From: Zoroaster sp. YZ-2022
Lineage: Eukaryota; Echinodermata; Asteroidea; Forcipulatida; Zoroasteridae
Reading direction: 5' to 3'
Length of the DNA: 64,000 bases
Assembly (NCBI GenBank): GCA_029582265.1
Contig: CM055833.1
Span: 28,982,288-29,046,287, forward strand
Position numbers and translations under genes: made by a program. Positions 51,501-55,758 of the stretch are shown here, one piece after another. Every line of letters begins with the position of its first letter. Positions within the stretch are counted from its first letter, which is position 1. The notes beneath the pieces are model-generated. The model did not search any database. It saw only the letters and a program-made list of their open reading frames with translations, and had not been told where the DNA came from.

Positions 51501-53356
51501 CTTCAACCTCAACGTTGAGAAAGTGTTCCTGTGTACCGGACGTGATGGCTACATCCCTAAATATGACCCCAACAATGGAGAATATGGCTGTGTGGCAGAC
51601 TCTCCCAATCTCCTCTATGCTTTCAAGGTCTTGGTAAGTGTTGACAAGATTTTCTTTCTTCTACCCAAAATGCAAGTAAGGCTAACAGTCCTCATAGGGC
51701 CCATTGAGCAGTTGTGAAACTATTGAAAGACGATTCAATTGGCGACCAATTGAGCTGATAATTTTTTTTCAATTGAGCTGATAGTTTTTTCAATTGAGCT
51801 GATAGTTTTTTGAGCCCAACTGGCCATCCTGGGTCAGACAAAAGGGCTATTAAGGGATTACTGCCTATTGTGTAGGGAGGATTAGTGAAGGATTAGCAGT
51901 GGCAGTATTATTGATGTTCCCCACTACAGCAGTTGCTTTTGTAGGTATTAGGACTGTCAATTATCACTTGTCAGCTTCCAGAAGCTGTTCCGCCTGAAAC
52001 AGTTGCTTACAAATCTGGTAAACTAATGAAGCAGGCTAAATGAAAAGTTTGAGCCAATAGTTTAACAATTGCTGAATAGACCCTAAGAGGGCCGTAGGCC
52101 TCAATTCTTAAATCTGATTTTCAAATCTATTTCCATGTTATCTAACCGATAAGTCATTTTTGAAAAGTAATTCCTGGGGGAAAAACCTTGCTTAACTTTA
52201 CCGAATGTTTGAATTGTATTTGCAGGACCGCGGAGCACCAGACACAATTACTCCACGATTCAGTGGTATTCCATTCAACGCAGCTCTGGCTATTGATGAT
52301 CCCAATGCTTTAGAACTTGTCAGACAGTCTGGTGCCGATGGCTTCAGGCTCAGCAGTGACCCACTCTTCCAGGTAAAAAAAAAAATCTCATGGATTCTCA
52401 CAAATGAAACTTGAATTGTGCTTATTAAAAAACAAAAATGGAAAATACTTGCTACTTGATGAATCACTGAATCTGTCTGATAAAGGTTTATTATCTGATG
52501 TTAATTGAGTATATCCTTCTTAAAATGTATCCACACTTTATAGGAATCAAGAGATCTGTAAAACAAATTTTGAAAGTTTCAACTGTTTTGAAAATAGTGA
52601 AAAATTCCTTGAGATTGTTTGTATTCATTACAACATGAAATTCATGTCCCTGGAACTTAAAAATTAATTTGCAAAAATTGTTGATTAATTGTTCCAAAAA
52701 ACGGCACCACAGACACATTTCAATTCATGTTTCATACCATCAAGTAAATCTGTATTTGGAGAAAACCCGGTGGTGTTTTTGTGCTTAGGAACAAGAATTT
52801 TTGAGTTGACCCAATGTAGATTGCAATCTTAATGTGTTTACGATGTATGTTTTTTTTTTTAATTTGTGGTTTATAGGTGGCAGCTGGTCGTCAATGGTAT
52901 GTACACTCCATCTTTACCGTCAAATCCCTTGATAATAATATCGGAAAACGTAGTGTAGAACGACACAGTCTGGCATCTCCTCCAGCTCTCAACCGACTTA
53001 GTCGCCAAGCCATCAGCACTGTGTCTGATGAGGAAGTGATTGATGAGATCGGTAAGGACATGGGTACCAACATCAAATGGCTAGCCCTTAACACAAATGC
53101 TGCCTCTTCAAATGATGTCGACGACATCAACATTGCTAATAAATTGAATGTAGATAAGGGCAACGGTAGTGAAGGTGGGTCGTCGCTGATACCCATTGCG
53201 GCTGTTGCTGGCATTTTGGCTGTGCTCCTAGTCGTTATAGTTTTGGTAGTTGTAAATCGCCGTAAACGCTCAGATCCTAAGCCTGTCACTGTAGTTGCCA
53301 AGGGTGGAGCTCAAGTGGTAGCGGCCGGCTACACTGATGACAATACAGAGGTGTGA
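1707..53356 (+). CDS. FREM2: FREM2/ECM3-like extracellular matrix protein, C-terminal part (22 exons, 5'-partial)
   Basis: Joining 22 exons with GT-AG introns gives one open frame of 1,438 residues plus a stop; the start codon lies upstream of the window. Numbering from the first complete codon, the order is: end of a CSPG repeat (1-30), five Calx-beta domains (about 44-155, 156-282, 283-402, 403-523, 524-642), a long unique extracellular region (643-1382), one membrane span (1383-1405) and a 33-residue cytoplasmic tail ending NTEV. CSPG repeats followed by five Calx-beta domains, a membrane span and a PDZ ligand is the known layout of FRAS1 and FREM2. Blocks such as [32 protein letters not shown] and DPVQNLG resemble FREM2 more than FRAS1, from family knowledge. 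In vertebrates the family forms the Fraser complex that anchors epithelia to basement membrane; sea urchin ECM3 is the echinoderm homologue. Function here is inferred from the family. FRAS1 identity is the main alternative. Confidence 0.92.
10296..10859. mobile_element. Non-autonomous DNA transposon with long terminal inverted repeats and 9-bp target duplication
   Basis: The left end GGGTTGTTCTTAAACTCC is matched inverted at the right end by GTTTAAGAACAACCC. A second inner pair continues the repeat: TGTGTTTACGGCCCGAGTTC (10451-10470) against its inverted partner around 10755-10777. Both flanks carry ATTTTATAC (10287-10295 and 10860-10868), a perfect 9-bp duplication. A 9-bp duplication with long inverted repeats suits Mutator-like elements; Merlin is an alternative. 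The right arm contains an impure poly(G) tract. No transposase frame is seen. Confidence 0.8.
11665..12002 (-). mobile_element. tRNA-derived SINE with (TTA)n tail
   Basis: Read on the minus strand, it starts with a tRNA-like head: A box TGGCCGAGCGG (11985-11995) and B box GGTTCGAATCC (11932-11942). A body with TTGAGCAAGACACTTAACC follows, then a 3' part with GCGCCTTGAGCACCACTCGG and a (TTA)n tail at 11665-11678. The head resembles class II (Ser/Leu-like) tRNAs. The tail matches the 3' end of the LINE fragment at 36309-36660, the expected SINE-LINE relation. Confidence 0.82.
13225..14105. mobile_element. MITE-like element with GCCCTTTTCACACGAG ends
   Basis: The left end GCCCTTTCACACGAGACCG is matched inverted by the right end CGGTGCTCGTGTGAAAAGGG. 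Sub-terminal copies of CGTGTGAAA recur at about 13303, 13420 and 14000, and of the motif AGGGAC(C)...GCTTTGGCG-like sequence in both arms. CpG density is higher than in the flanks. No clear target-site duplication is visible, so the superfamily is not assigned. Confidence 0.65.
17272..17310. repeat. Tiny TTAA-bounded hairpin insert (CCATGGAGGAA type)
   Basis: CCATGGAGGAAAGAAAA is followed after three bases by its near-complement ending TTCCTCCGTGG. TTAA lies at 17268-17271 and 17311-17314, the second being shared with the next element. A related 28-bp hairpin occurs at 63459-63486. Confidence 0.6.
17315..17605. mobile_element. TTAA-flanked miniature element, CCCTCCTAC family, copy 1
   Basis: Flanked by TTAA at 17311-17314 and 17606-17609. 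The left end CCATCCTACA and right end TGTAGTAGGG are slightly decayed inverted repeats. The interior (GTGCAATTTTTG, CCACTCCAAGCCATTAGC, CACACCACTGAGATTGCAGG) matches copy 2 at 35135-35443. Confidence 0.75.
23761..23950 (-). repeat. ACCATGTG-family repeat with hammerhead-like stem-loop (intron 1 copy)
   Basis: ACACCATGTGAAATTCTC, GAACTGGAGGT, and the segment CGACGTTTTGATCAGTATGC match the copy at 30770-30920. Read on the minus strand, the module is GAGGAC, a helix GATCAG/CTGATC with loop AGCATA, then AAAACGTCGAG. A second inverted GAGCATACTGATC at 23928-23940 makes a larger palindrome. Boundaries are approximate. Confidence 0.55.
23985..24198. repeat. Partial TTAA-type element, CCCTAACC family
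   Basis: The right end GGTGGTTAGGG abuts TTAA (24199-24202) and the interior repeats the phrase AATCCATCAAAAT and GGATTCAGG, as in the complete copy at 60435-60650. No left end is identified, so the left limit is arbitrary. Confidence 0.4.
27940..28086 (+). CDS. FREM2: FREM2-like exon 2: linker and first half of Calx-beta 1
   Basis: Acceptor ttgtcag and donor gtaggt, phase 1 on both sides. Residues 30-78 begin [14 protein letters not shown]. The Calx-beta opening strand pair [20 protein letters not shown] follows. The domain is interrupted by the intron after SFVG. Confidence 0.93.
28087..28450 (+). other. Intron 2 with a G11-CT-C11 palindrome
   Basis: Short GT-AG intron. At 28176-28199 eleven G are followed by CT and eleven C, a near-perfect inverted homopolymer pair about 90 bases after the donor. 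Nothing else is recognised. Confidence 0.8.
28451..28681 (+). CDS. FREM2: FREM2-like exon 3: second half of Calx-beta 1
   Basis: Acceptor ccaatag and donor gtaagc, phase 1 on both sides. It encodes [14 protein letters not shown], then the acidic Calx-beta core [15 protein letters not shown], and ends [10 protein letters not shown]. The DD...E.F pattern holds the positions that bind calcium in Calx-beta domains of known structure; binding here is inferred. Confidence 0.95.
28682..30026 (+). other. Intron 3
   Basis: GT-AG intron of 1.3 kb. I see only AT-rich sequence and short A runs near 29660 and 29690. Confidence 0.85.
30027..30155 (+). CDS. FREM2: FREM2-like exon 4: first half of Calx-beta 2
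   Basis: Acceptor ctgaacag and donor gtaaaa, phase 1 on both sides. Residues about 156-198 include [20 protein letters not shown], the usual opening of a Calx-beta domain. The exon ends in the split Gly codon of STMPG. Confidence 0.93.
30770..30920 (-). repeat. ACCATGTG-family repeat with hammerhead-like stem-loop (intron 4 copy)
   Basis: On the minus strand the copy carries GAGGAC, helix GATCAG/CTGATC with loop AGCACA, then GAAACGTCGAG (30875-30916), then AGAACTGGAGG-type sequence inverted, the ACCATGTG-type core, and the tail ACCATGCAAAGCT also found at 51285 and 63127. Outer limits are approximate. Confidence 0.6.
31354..31427. repeat. Two-copy tandem duplication, 37-bp unit
   Basis: Two identical copies of a unit beginning AAGTTATGAATCCCATGAGC and ending ACTAACAAGAA, at 31354-31390 and 31391-31427. 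Perfect identity suggests a recent slippage event. Confidence 0.9.
32242..32493 (+). CDS. FREM2: FREM2-like exon 5: second half of Calx-beta 2
   Basis: Acceptor gacacag and donor gtgagt, phase 1 on both sides. It encodes [17 protein letters not shown], the acidic core [15 protein letters not shown], and closes with [10 protein letters not shown] second AG lies 6 nt inside the acceptor (32246-32247), so an in-frame two-residue shorter form is possible. The first AG was chosen because it follows the tract directly. Confidence 0.93.
34674..34701 (+). repeat. Poly(G) tract, 28 bases
   Basis: Uninterrupted G run. It is the longest of more than ten G or C homopolymer tracts of 9 bases or more in the window; its length in a given assembly may not be reliable. 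Confidence 0.9.
35135..35443. mobile_element. TTAA-flanked miniature element, CCCTCCTAC family, copy 2
   Basis: Flanked by TTAA at 35131-35134 and 35444-35447. The ends are CCCTCCTACA and TGTAGGAGGG, perfect inverted 10-mers. The interior is closely similar to copy 1 at 17315-17605, including CCACTCCAAGCCATTAGC and CACACCACTGAGATTGCAGG. Confidence 0.85.
36254..36871. mobile_element. TTAA-flanked miniature element, CCCTCCTAC family, copy 3, with nested LINE fragment
   Basis: Flanked by TTAA at 36250-36253 and 36872-36875 with ends CCCTCCTACTA and TAGTAGGAGGG. The interior differs from copies 1 and 2 (repeated GGTCAAAATCAGTC). Its middle, about 36305-36660, is occupied by an inserted LINE 3' end. 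Confidence 0.8.
36305..36660 (-). mobile_element. LINE 3'-end fragment (C-terminus of reverse-transcriptase ORF plus tail)
   Basis: The minus strand encodes [20 protein letters not shown] and then [13 protein letters not shown] at about 36630-36470. The pattern AAPRLWNxLP...FKxxLKTHL is the typical C-terminal end of CR1/Jockey-type non-LTR retrotransposon ORF2 proteins. The 3' end carries GTGCCTTGAGTGCCCAGCAG and a (TTA)n tail at 36309-36320. It is 5'-truncated, as expected from incomplete reverse transcription. Confidence 0.8.
37971..38120 (+). CDS. FREM2: FREM2-like exon 6: first half of Calx-beta 3
   Basis: Acceptor tctgacag and donor gtaggt, phase 1 on both sides. It encodes [20 protein letters not shown] and then [14 protein letters not shown], and ends in SSPPSAI. 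No open frame longer than 60 residues starting with Met covers it; it was found through its splice sites and the VDESDG / WRTGTD pattern shared with the other Calx-beta openings. Confidence 0.93.
38121..41547 (+). other. Intron 6
   Basis: GT-AG intron of 3.4 kb. The only clear element is a 35-base poly(T) run at 39467-39501. No gene or repeat family is recognised. Confidence 0.85.
39467..39501 (+). repeat. Poly(T) tract, 35 bases
   Basis: Uninterrupted T run in intron 6. It could be the reverse-complemented poly(A) tail of an old retroposed copy, but no flanking duplication is evident. Confidence 0.9.
41548..41757 (+). CDS. FREM2: FREM2-like exon 7: second half of Calx-beta 3
   Basis: The acceptor follows a T-rich tract ending ttttcag; the donor is gtaagt; phase 1 on both sides. 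It encodes [17 protein letters not shown], then [18 protein letters not shown], and closes [10 protein letters not shown]. This copy has an insertion between the DD pair and the E.FEL strand compared with the other repeats. Confidence 0.95.
41758..42196 (+). other. Intron 7
   Basis: GT-AG intron of 439 bases; nothing recognised. Confidence 0.9.
42197..42394 (+). CDS. FREM2: FREM2-like exon 8: most of Calx-beta 4
   Basis: Acceptor cttatag and donor gtaagt, phase 1 on both sides. It encodes [19 protein letters not shown] and [16 protein letters not shown], and runs to TFLPG. The intron inside this Calx-beta copy lies further downstream than in copies 1-3. Confidence 0.95.
42395..43432 (+). other. 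Intron 8
   Basis: GT-AG intron of 1.0 kb. The stretch 43079-43365 looks like a decayed CCCTAACC-family element: TTAA then TCCTAACTACCTAGG at the left and TTTTGGGTTAG at the right. Confidence 0.75.
43079..43365. repeat. Decayed TTAA-type element, CCCTAACC family
   Basis: The left end TCCTAACTACCTAGG follows TTAA at 43075-43078 and resembles the inverted right end of the complete copy at 60435-60650. The right end TTTTGGGTTAG is weaker and the second TTAA is not intact. AATCCTCCAAAATCCTTC phrases inside also match the family. Confidence 0.4.
43433..43597 (+). CDS. FREM2: FREM2-like exon 9: end of Calx-beta 4
   Basis: Acceptor catctag and donor gtaagt, phase 1 on both sides. It encodes [20 protein letters not shown], an acidic calcium-site core, and closes [12 protein letters not shown] is a potential N-glycosylation site. 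Confidence 0.95.
43598..43976 (+). other. Intron 9
   Basis: GT-AG intron of 379 bases; nothing recognised. Confidence 0.9.
43977..44159 (+). CDS. FREM2: FREM2-like exon 10: first part of Calx-beta 5
   Basis: Acceptor gattgcag and donor gtaagt, phase 1 on both sides. It encodes [19 protein letters not shown] and [19 protein letters not shown], then [15 protein letters not shown]. This is the last exon with a phase-1 intron on both sides in the Calx-beta series. Confidence 0.95.
44160..47165 (+). other. Intron 10
   Basis: GT-AG intron of 3.0 kb between the two main exons of Calx-beta 5. It starts with a TGTCTG/TTTG-rich stretch (44175-44310). No mobile element or gene is recognised. Confidence 0.85.
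47166..47299 (+). CDS. FREM2: FREM2-like exon 11: Calx-beta 5 continued
   Basis: Acceptor tattcag and donor gtaaaa, entering phase 1 and leaving phase 0. It encodes [20 protein letters not shown] and [14 protein letters not shown]. The DD pair typical of Calx-beta calcium sites reads DQD here. NVS is a potential N-glycosylation site. Confidence 0.93.
47534..47686 (+). CDS. FREM2: FREM2-like exon 12: end of Calx-beta 5 and start of unique region
   Basis: Acceptor gccctag and donor gtaagt, phase 0 on both sides. It encodes [12 protein letters not shown], the closing strand of Calx-beta 5, and then [20 protein letters not shown]. From here the protein no longer repeats. Confidence 0.93.
47976..48152 (+). 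CDS. FREM2: FREM2-like exon 13: unique C-terminal extracellular region
   Basis: Acceptor tttacag and donor gtgagt, phase 0 on both sides. It encodes [20 protein letters not shown] and then [19 protein letters not shown]. The paired cysteines suggest a disulfide-bonded fold. Confidence 0.94.
48375..48630 (+). CDS. FREM2: FREM2-like exon 14: unique C-terminal extracellular region
   Basis: Acceptor catttag and donor gtaagt, entering phase 0 and leaving phase 1. It encodes [20 protein letters not shown] and later [19 protein letters not shown]. This region is strongly conserved in the FRAS1/FREM2 family, from family knowledge. Confidence 0.95.
48773..49107 (+). CDS. FREM2: FREM2-like exon 15: unique C-terminal extracellular region
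   Basis: Acceptor ttcttag and donor gtacag, entering phase 1 and leaving phase 0. It is the longest internal exon seen here. It encodes [20 protein letters not shown], then HRCSNLLDY, and [19 protein letters not shown] near its end. The donor gtacag is the weakest in the gene by consensus, but the frame and family alignment require it. Confidence 0.95.
49108..49504 (+). other. Intron 15
   Basis: GT-AG intron of 397 bases, AT-rich; nothing recognised. The other introns between exons 11 and 19 are all shorter than 300 bases and equally plain. Confidence 0.9.
49505..49703 (+). CDS. FREM2: FREM2-like exon 16: unique region, [10 protein letters not shown] block
   Basis: Acceptor actatag and donor gtaagg, entering phase 0 and leaving phase 1. 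It encodes [20 protein letters not shown] and then [20 protein letters not shown]. The GGWQHFD block is what points to FREM2 rather than FRAS1. Confidence 0.95.
49960..50064 (+). CDS. FREM2: FREM2-like exon 17: unique C-terminal extracellular region
   Basis: Acceptor ttgacag and donor gtaagt, phase 1 on both sides. It encodes [20 protein letters not shown] and [11 protein letters not shown] short exon, but the join to both neighbours is exact. Confidence 0.94.
50341..50468 (+). CDS. FREM2: FREM2-like exon 18: unique C-terminal extracellular region
   Basis: Acceptor ccccacag and donor gtaagt, entering phase 1 and leaving phase 0. It encodes [20 protein letters not shown] and [20 protein letters not shown]. 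Confidence 0.94.
50623..50884 (+). CDS. FREM2: FREM2-like exon 19: unique region, [11 protein letters not shown] block
   Basis: Acceptor ctcgtag and donor gtgagt, entering phase 0 and leaving phase 1. It encodes [20 protein letters not shown], then [26 protein letters not shown] and [20 protein letters not shown]. These blocks are FREM2 signatures. Confidence 0.95.
50885..51445 (+). other. Intron 19
   Basis: GT-AG intron of 561 bases, mostly filled by an ACCATGTG-family repeat copy (51023-51305) that carries the hammerhead-like stem-loop on the sense strand of the gene. Confidence 0.85.
51023..51305 (+). repeat. ACCATGTG-family repeat with hammerhead-like stem-loop (intron 19 copy)
   Basis: The copy starts AACACCATGT, then CTCCTGATGACTAGAGCAGA and CTAGTCGAAACGTTGAGA (51035-51071). 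It continues with a perfect hairpin GGCTCTTCTCAGAGCC (51083-51098) and a pair of inverted arms of about 35 bases (51101-51133 and 51151-51187) that each end in ACACCATGT. The tail TATGCAAAGCTTCAAATC is shared with the copy near 63130. Confidence 0.6.
51446..51633 (+). CDS. FREM2: FREM2-like exon 20: unique C-terminal extracellular region
   Basis: Acceptor cgctcag and donor gtaagt, entering phase 1 and leaving phase 0. It encodes [20 protein letters not shown] and [16 protein letters not shown], then [17 protein letters not shown]. Confidence 0.95.
51634..52225 (+). other. Intron 20
   Basis: GT-AG intron of 592 bases. It contains three tandem copies of a 21-bp unit CAATTGAGCTGATAGTTTTT (51747-51811). 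Nothing else is recognised. Confidence 0.85.
51747..51811 (+). repeat. Three-copy tandem repeat, about 21-bp unit
   Basis: Unit CAATTGAGCTGATARTTTTTT in three consecutive copies differing only in the T run and one base. Confidence 0.85.
52226..52372 (+). CDS. FREM2: FREM2-like exon 21: unique C-terminal extracellular region
   Basis: Acceptor ttgcag and donor gtaaaa, phase 0 on both sides. It encodes [20 protein letters not shown], then [20 protein letters not shown] and DPLFQ. Confidence 0.94.
52373..52876 (+). other. Intron 21
   Basis: GT-AG intron of 504 bases; AT-rich, nothing recognised. Confidence 0.9.
52877..53356 (+). CDS. FREM2: FREM2-like last exon 22: juxtamembrane stalk, membrane span, PDZ-ligand tail, stop
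   Basis: The exon starts after ttatag in phase 0 and ends with TGA at 53354-53356. Its first residues [18 protein letters not shown] continue the conserved region. A dibasic [10 protein letters not shown] segment and a low-complexity stalk rich in Asp/Asn follow. A 23-residue hydrophobic span is encoded at 53186-53254, followed by the stop-transfer cluster NRRKR. The 33-residue tail ends in NTEV, a class I PDZ ligand. FRAS1 and FREM2 tails are known to bind GRIP1 PDZ domains; binding here is inferred. The orientation is extracellular N-side, cytoplasmic C-terminus. Confidence 0.95.
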   Translation: MAAGRQWYVHSIFTVKSLDNNIGKRSVERHSLASPPALNRLSRQAISTVSDEEVIDEIGKDMGTNIKWLALNTNAASSNDVDDINIANKLNVDKGNGSEGGSSLIPIAAVAGILAVLLVVIVLVVVNRRKRSDPKPVTVVAKGGAQVVAAGYTDDNTEV

Positions 53357-54760
53357 TATGGCGTGTATGTTTAATCGATAAGTAACATCACGTAACTGTC
53401 TCATTTTTAATTTCTGTATGTCTTGTTATTTTTAATGTGAAGCTGTCATGGTTCACACGCTGTTAAATAATTTATATTTGTGTAAGAAGTTTTTACGTTT
53501 GTGAGCTGATTTCTTTTTTTTTGGCGTTTTTGTATCTGAGGTTATAGGAAAAAAATTCCCTCAAGACTGAAGGATTGCATTCAGAAAATTTCACTTGGTG
53601 CTCTGCAGATTAAAAAAAATAATTGATATAAAATTGTGTTATACCCCCATTTTTTGTGTGTGGATTAGAATAATAAGCAGTAGGTATATTTTTATATGCA
53701 TACATTGTTTTTTGTTTAGTTTTTTGCTCTATTTTTGTATAATGCTGGATTGCTATTTTAGGTAGGTGTAATTAATGTTCTAATACGAAATGTCATTTGG
53801 CATTAGTTTTACCTACGCCACAAATCACATGTCTTCCGCTTCCATATTTTAATGTAAAACTAATAGTATTTTTTGTTTTAAAGTGGTTATCAAAACCTGT
53901 GTTTTTTAATGTTCCTTTCCTATTTATAATGGAACAAATGATGCGCTGAACAGCCAACATAAATGTTAACACGCCTTCAACAAATTCAGATTGTTTGTAC
54001 AATTACACGAGTATTATTTAGATGGAATTAATCATCTTCAACTTGAATTGTGAAGTGTATTGTGATTCATCTGTAATATTTAGTTTGGGAAAGCTACACA
54101 AATCATACCTAGCGTCTTCAAGGAAGTCGCACAAACTTTCAGACTTCCTTCAGGACTGGGTTAGTTGTTCTAGCGTATTTAATTTCACCTTGTACATACG
54201 AGTAACCATCTTTTCTTGATAGGCTTGACGTATTTTAAGATAACCTGTAGTTAATTCACCAATCATGCAAAAAACACCACTGTTTTCATCTTGCATATCA
54301 CTGCCTAATCATAGCTAGCACATTTATCATATAAATTAATCATAAATGTTATATTTTAAGTTTTTTATGAGTTTTGTGAATTTCGGAGCCCCCCTGTGTC
54401 AAACACGATGTGGCTGATTTGTGTTGATGATCCATCGATGGCCTCGTTGCATTCTTCTTCTGATCAAATCACAAGTAAGATACCAAACTGCAAGGGGTTT
54501 GTACACAGAAACGAATGCTTTCGAGTTAATATTGTTGGATAAGATACTGTATGTGTACAAATGTCTGTAGTTACACCCTGTGGATACTACTATCATAGAC
54601 AATTGTCTTTGGATTAGGACCTCTGCAGTTGGACCAAATGTACAAAACACAAATGGGAGCATTTTTGAACATCGTAAGCTCAAACTATTAAATTTATTTG
54701 TGGTGGAATGCTAGATATTTTAAGCTTGTAATTTAATAAAATTAAAAATAGTGTACTTGT
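53357..54760 (+). other. Probable 3' UTR of the FREM2-like gene
   Basis: AT-rich sequence without open frames follows the stop codon. The best polyadenylation signal is AATAAA at 54735-54740; a second AATAAA lies at 55606-55611 and an ATTAAA near 53607. The end given assumes the 54735 signal, so the true 3' end could be earlier or about 0.9 kb later. Confidence 0.4.
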
Positions 54761-55758
54761 CATTATCTTAAAATTAAATTACTAATAATTAAGCTGTCCT
54801 TGGTTTCATTGTACACAAATTTAGTTTTTAACAATTATATAAAATGTAGACATTTAGAAGGGTAATTTTTTTTAAATGTATGACTGCCCAAATATGCTTT
54901 TGTTTAACGACTGCACATGGCTGATAAAGAGGATTAACACAATGTATTCCTGGATATAATGCTCATGTAATTATTTGACCTATTGTTGTCTGACACGCGT
55001 ACTTGATTGTCCAAGCCGCCCGCTTGTTACCGGAGGTTCTGTTCTTTACTCAGGCCATGTGCAAGTCACTTAATTATCTTTTGATGGTGCTGTTAAACGT
55101 TAGGAAAATTTGAAATAATGCTGTGGTCAGAACACAGAATCCCACCATAAAAACCTCAAATATAACAACCTTGCCTTGTAGAGTGTTCAGTTGGTAACTT
55201 CCCATAAGGGTCTCATTCATCATTACCCCAGAATTGAGATGACCCATTGTAATATTCTCCTGATTAGATACTAAATCACTTTTGCAATATTTCTCTGATA
55301 TTTAAGAACCAATTTGCAATGTGTTAATTTATCGTAGCTAATAACCAGCTTTTTAATTAAAAAATAAGCTTTGTAATATGAACGATTTGTTTCAAGGTGG
55401 GTGTGAATTCAAATGGCATGAATTTGTTTTGTATTATTTTATTATTATATATATAGTATAATTAACACCCTGTATTTCATGTAGGTTACAGCTTTTCCCT
55501 CACTTTTGTATTTTACCATTTTCTGGTGACTGGTTGCTATGACAATGTGTACTGTACTGGCCTGTACAAGATGCAAGAGGGGTATGCAGCATAGGAAGTA
55601 GTCCGAATAAAGGGCATTGGCTTGGCGGGAAATACATGTCTCATTTCCTAAAGTTATTTTTGTCTGTCTGCGTGAGTGTAAGTTTCCTTTAAAAAAAAAT
55701 CTGTTTTTTGTAAATTTTTACAGAAACAAAATTACGCTTCACAGAAACGGAGCACAGA
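54761..55758. other. Intergenic sequence between probable gene end and minisatellite
   Basis: AT-rich, no gene recognised. It contains an alternative AATAAA at 55606-55611, so part of it may belong to a longer 3' UTR. Confidence 0.5.
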
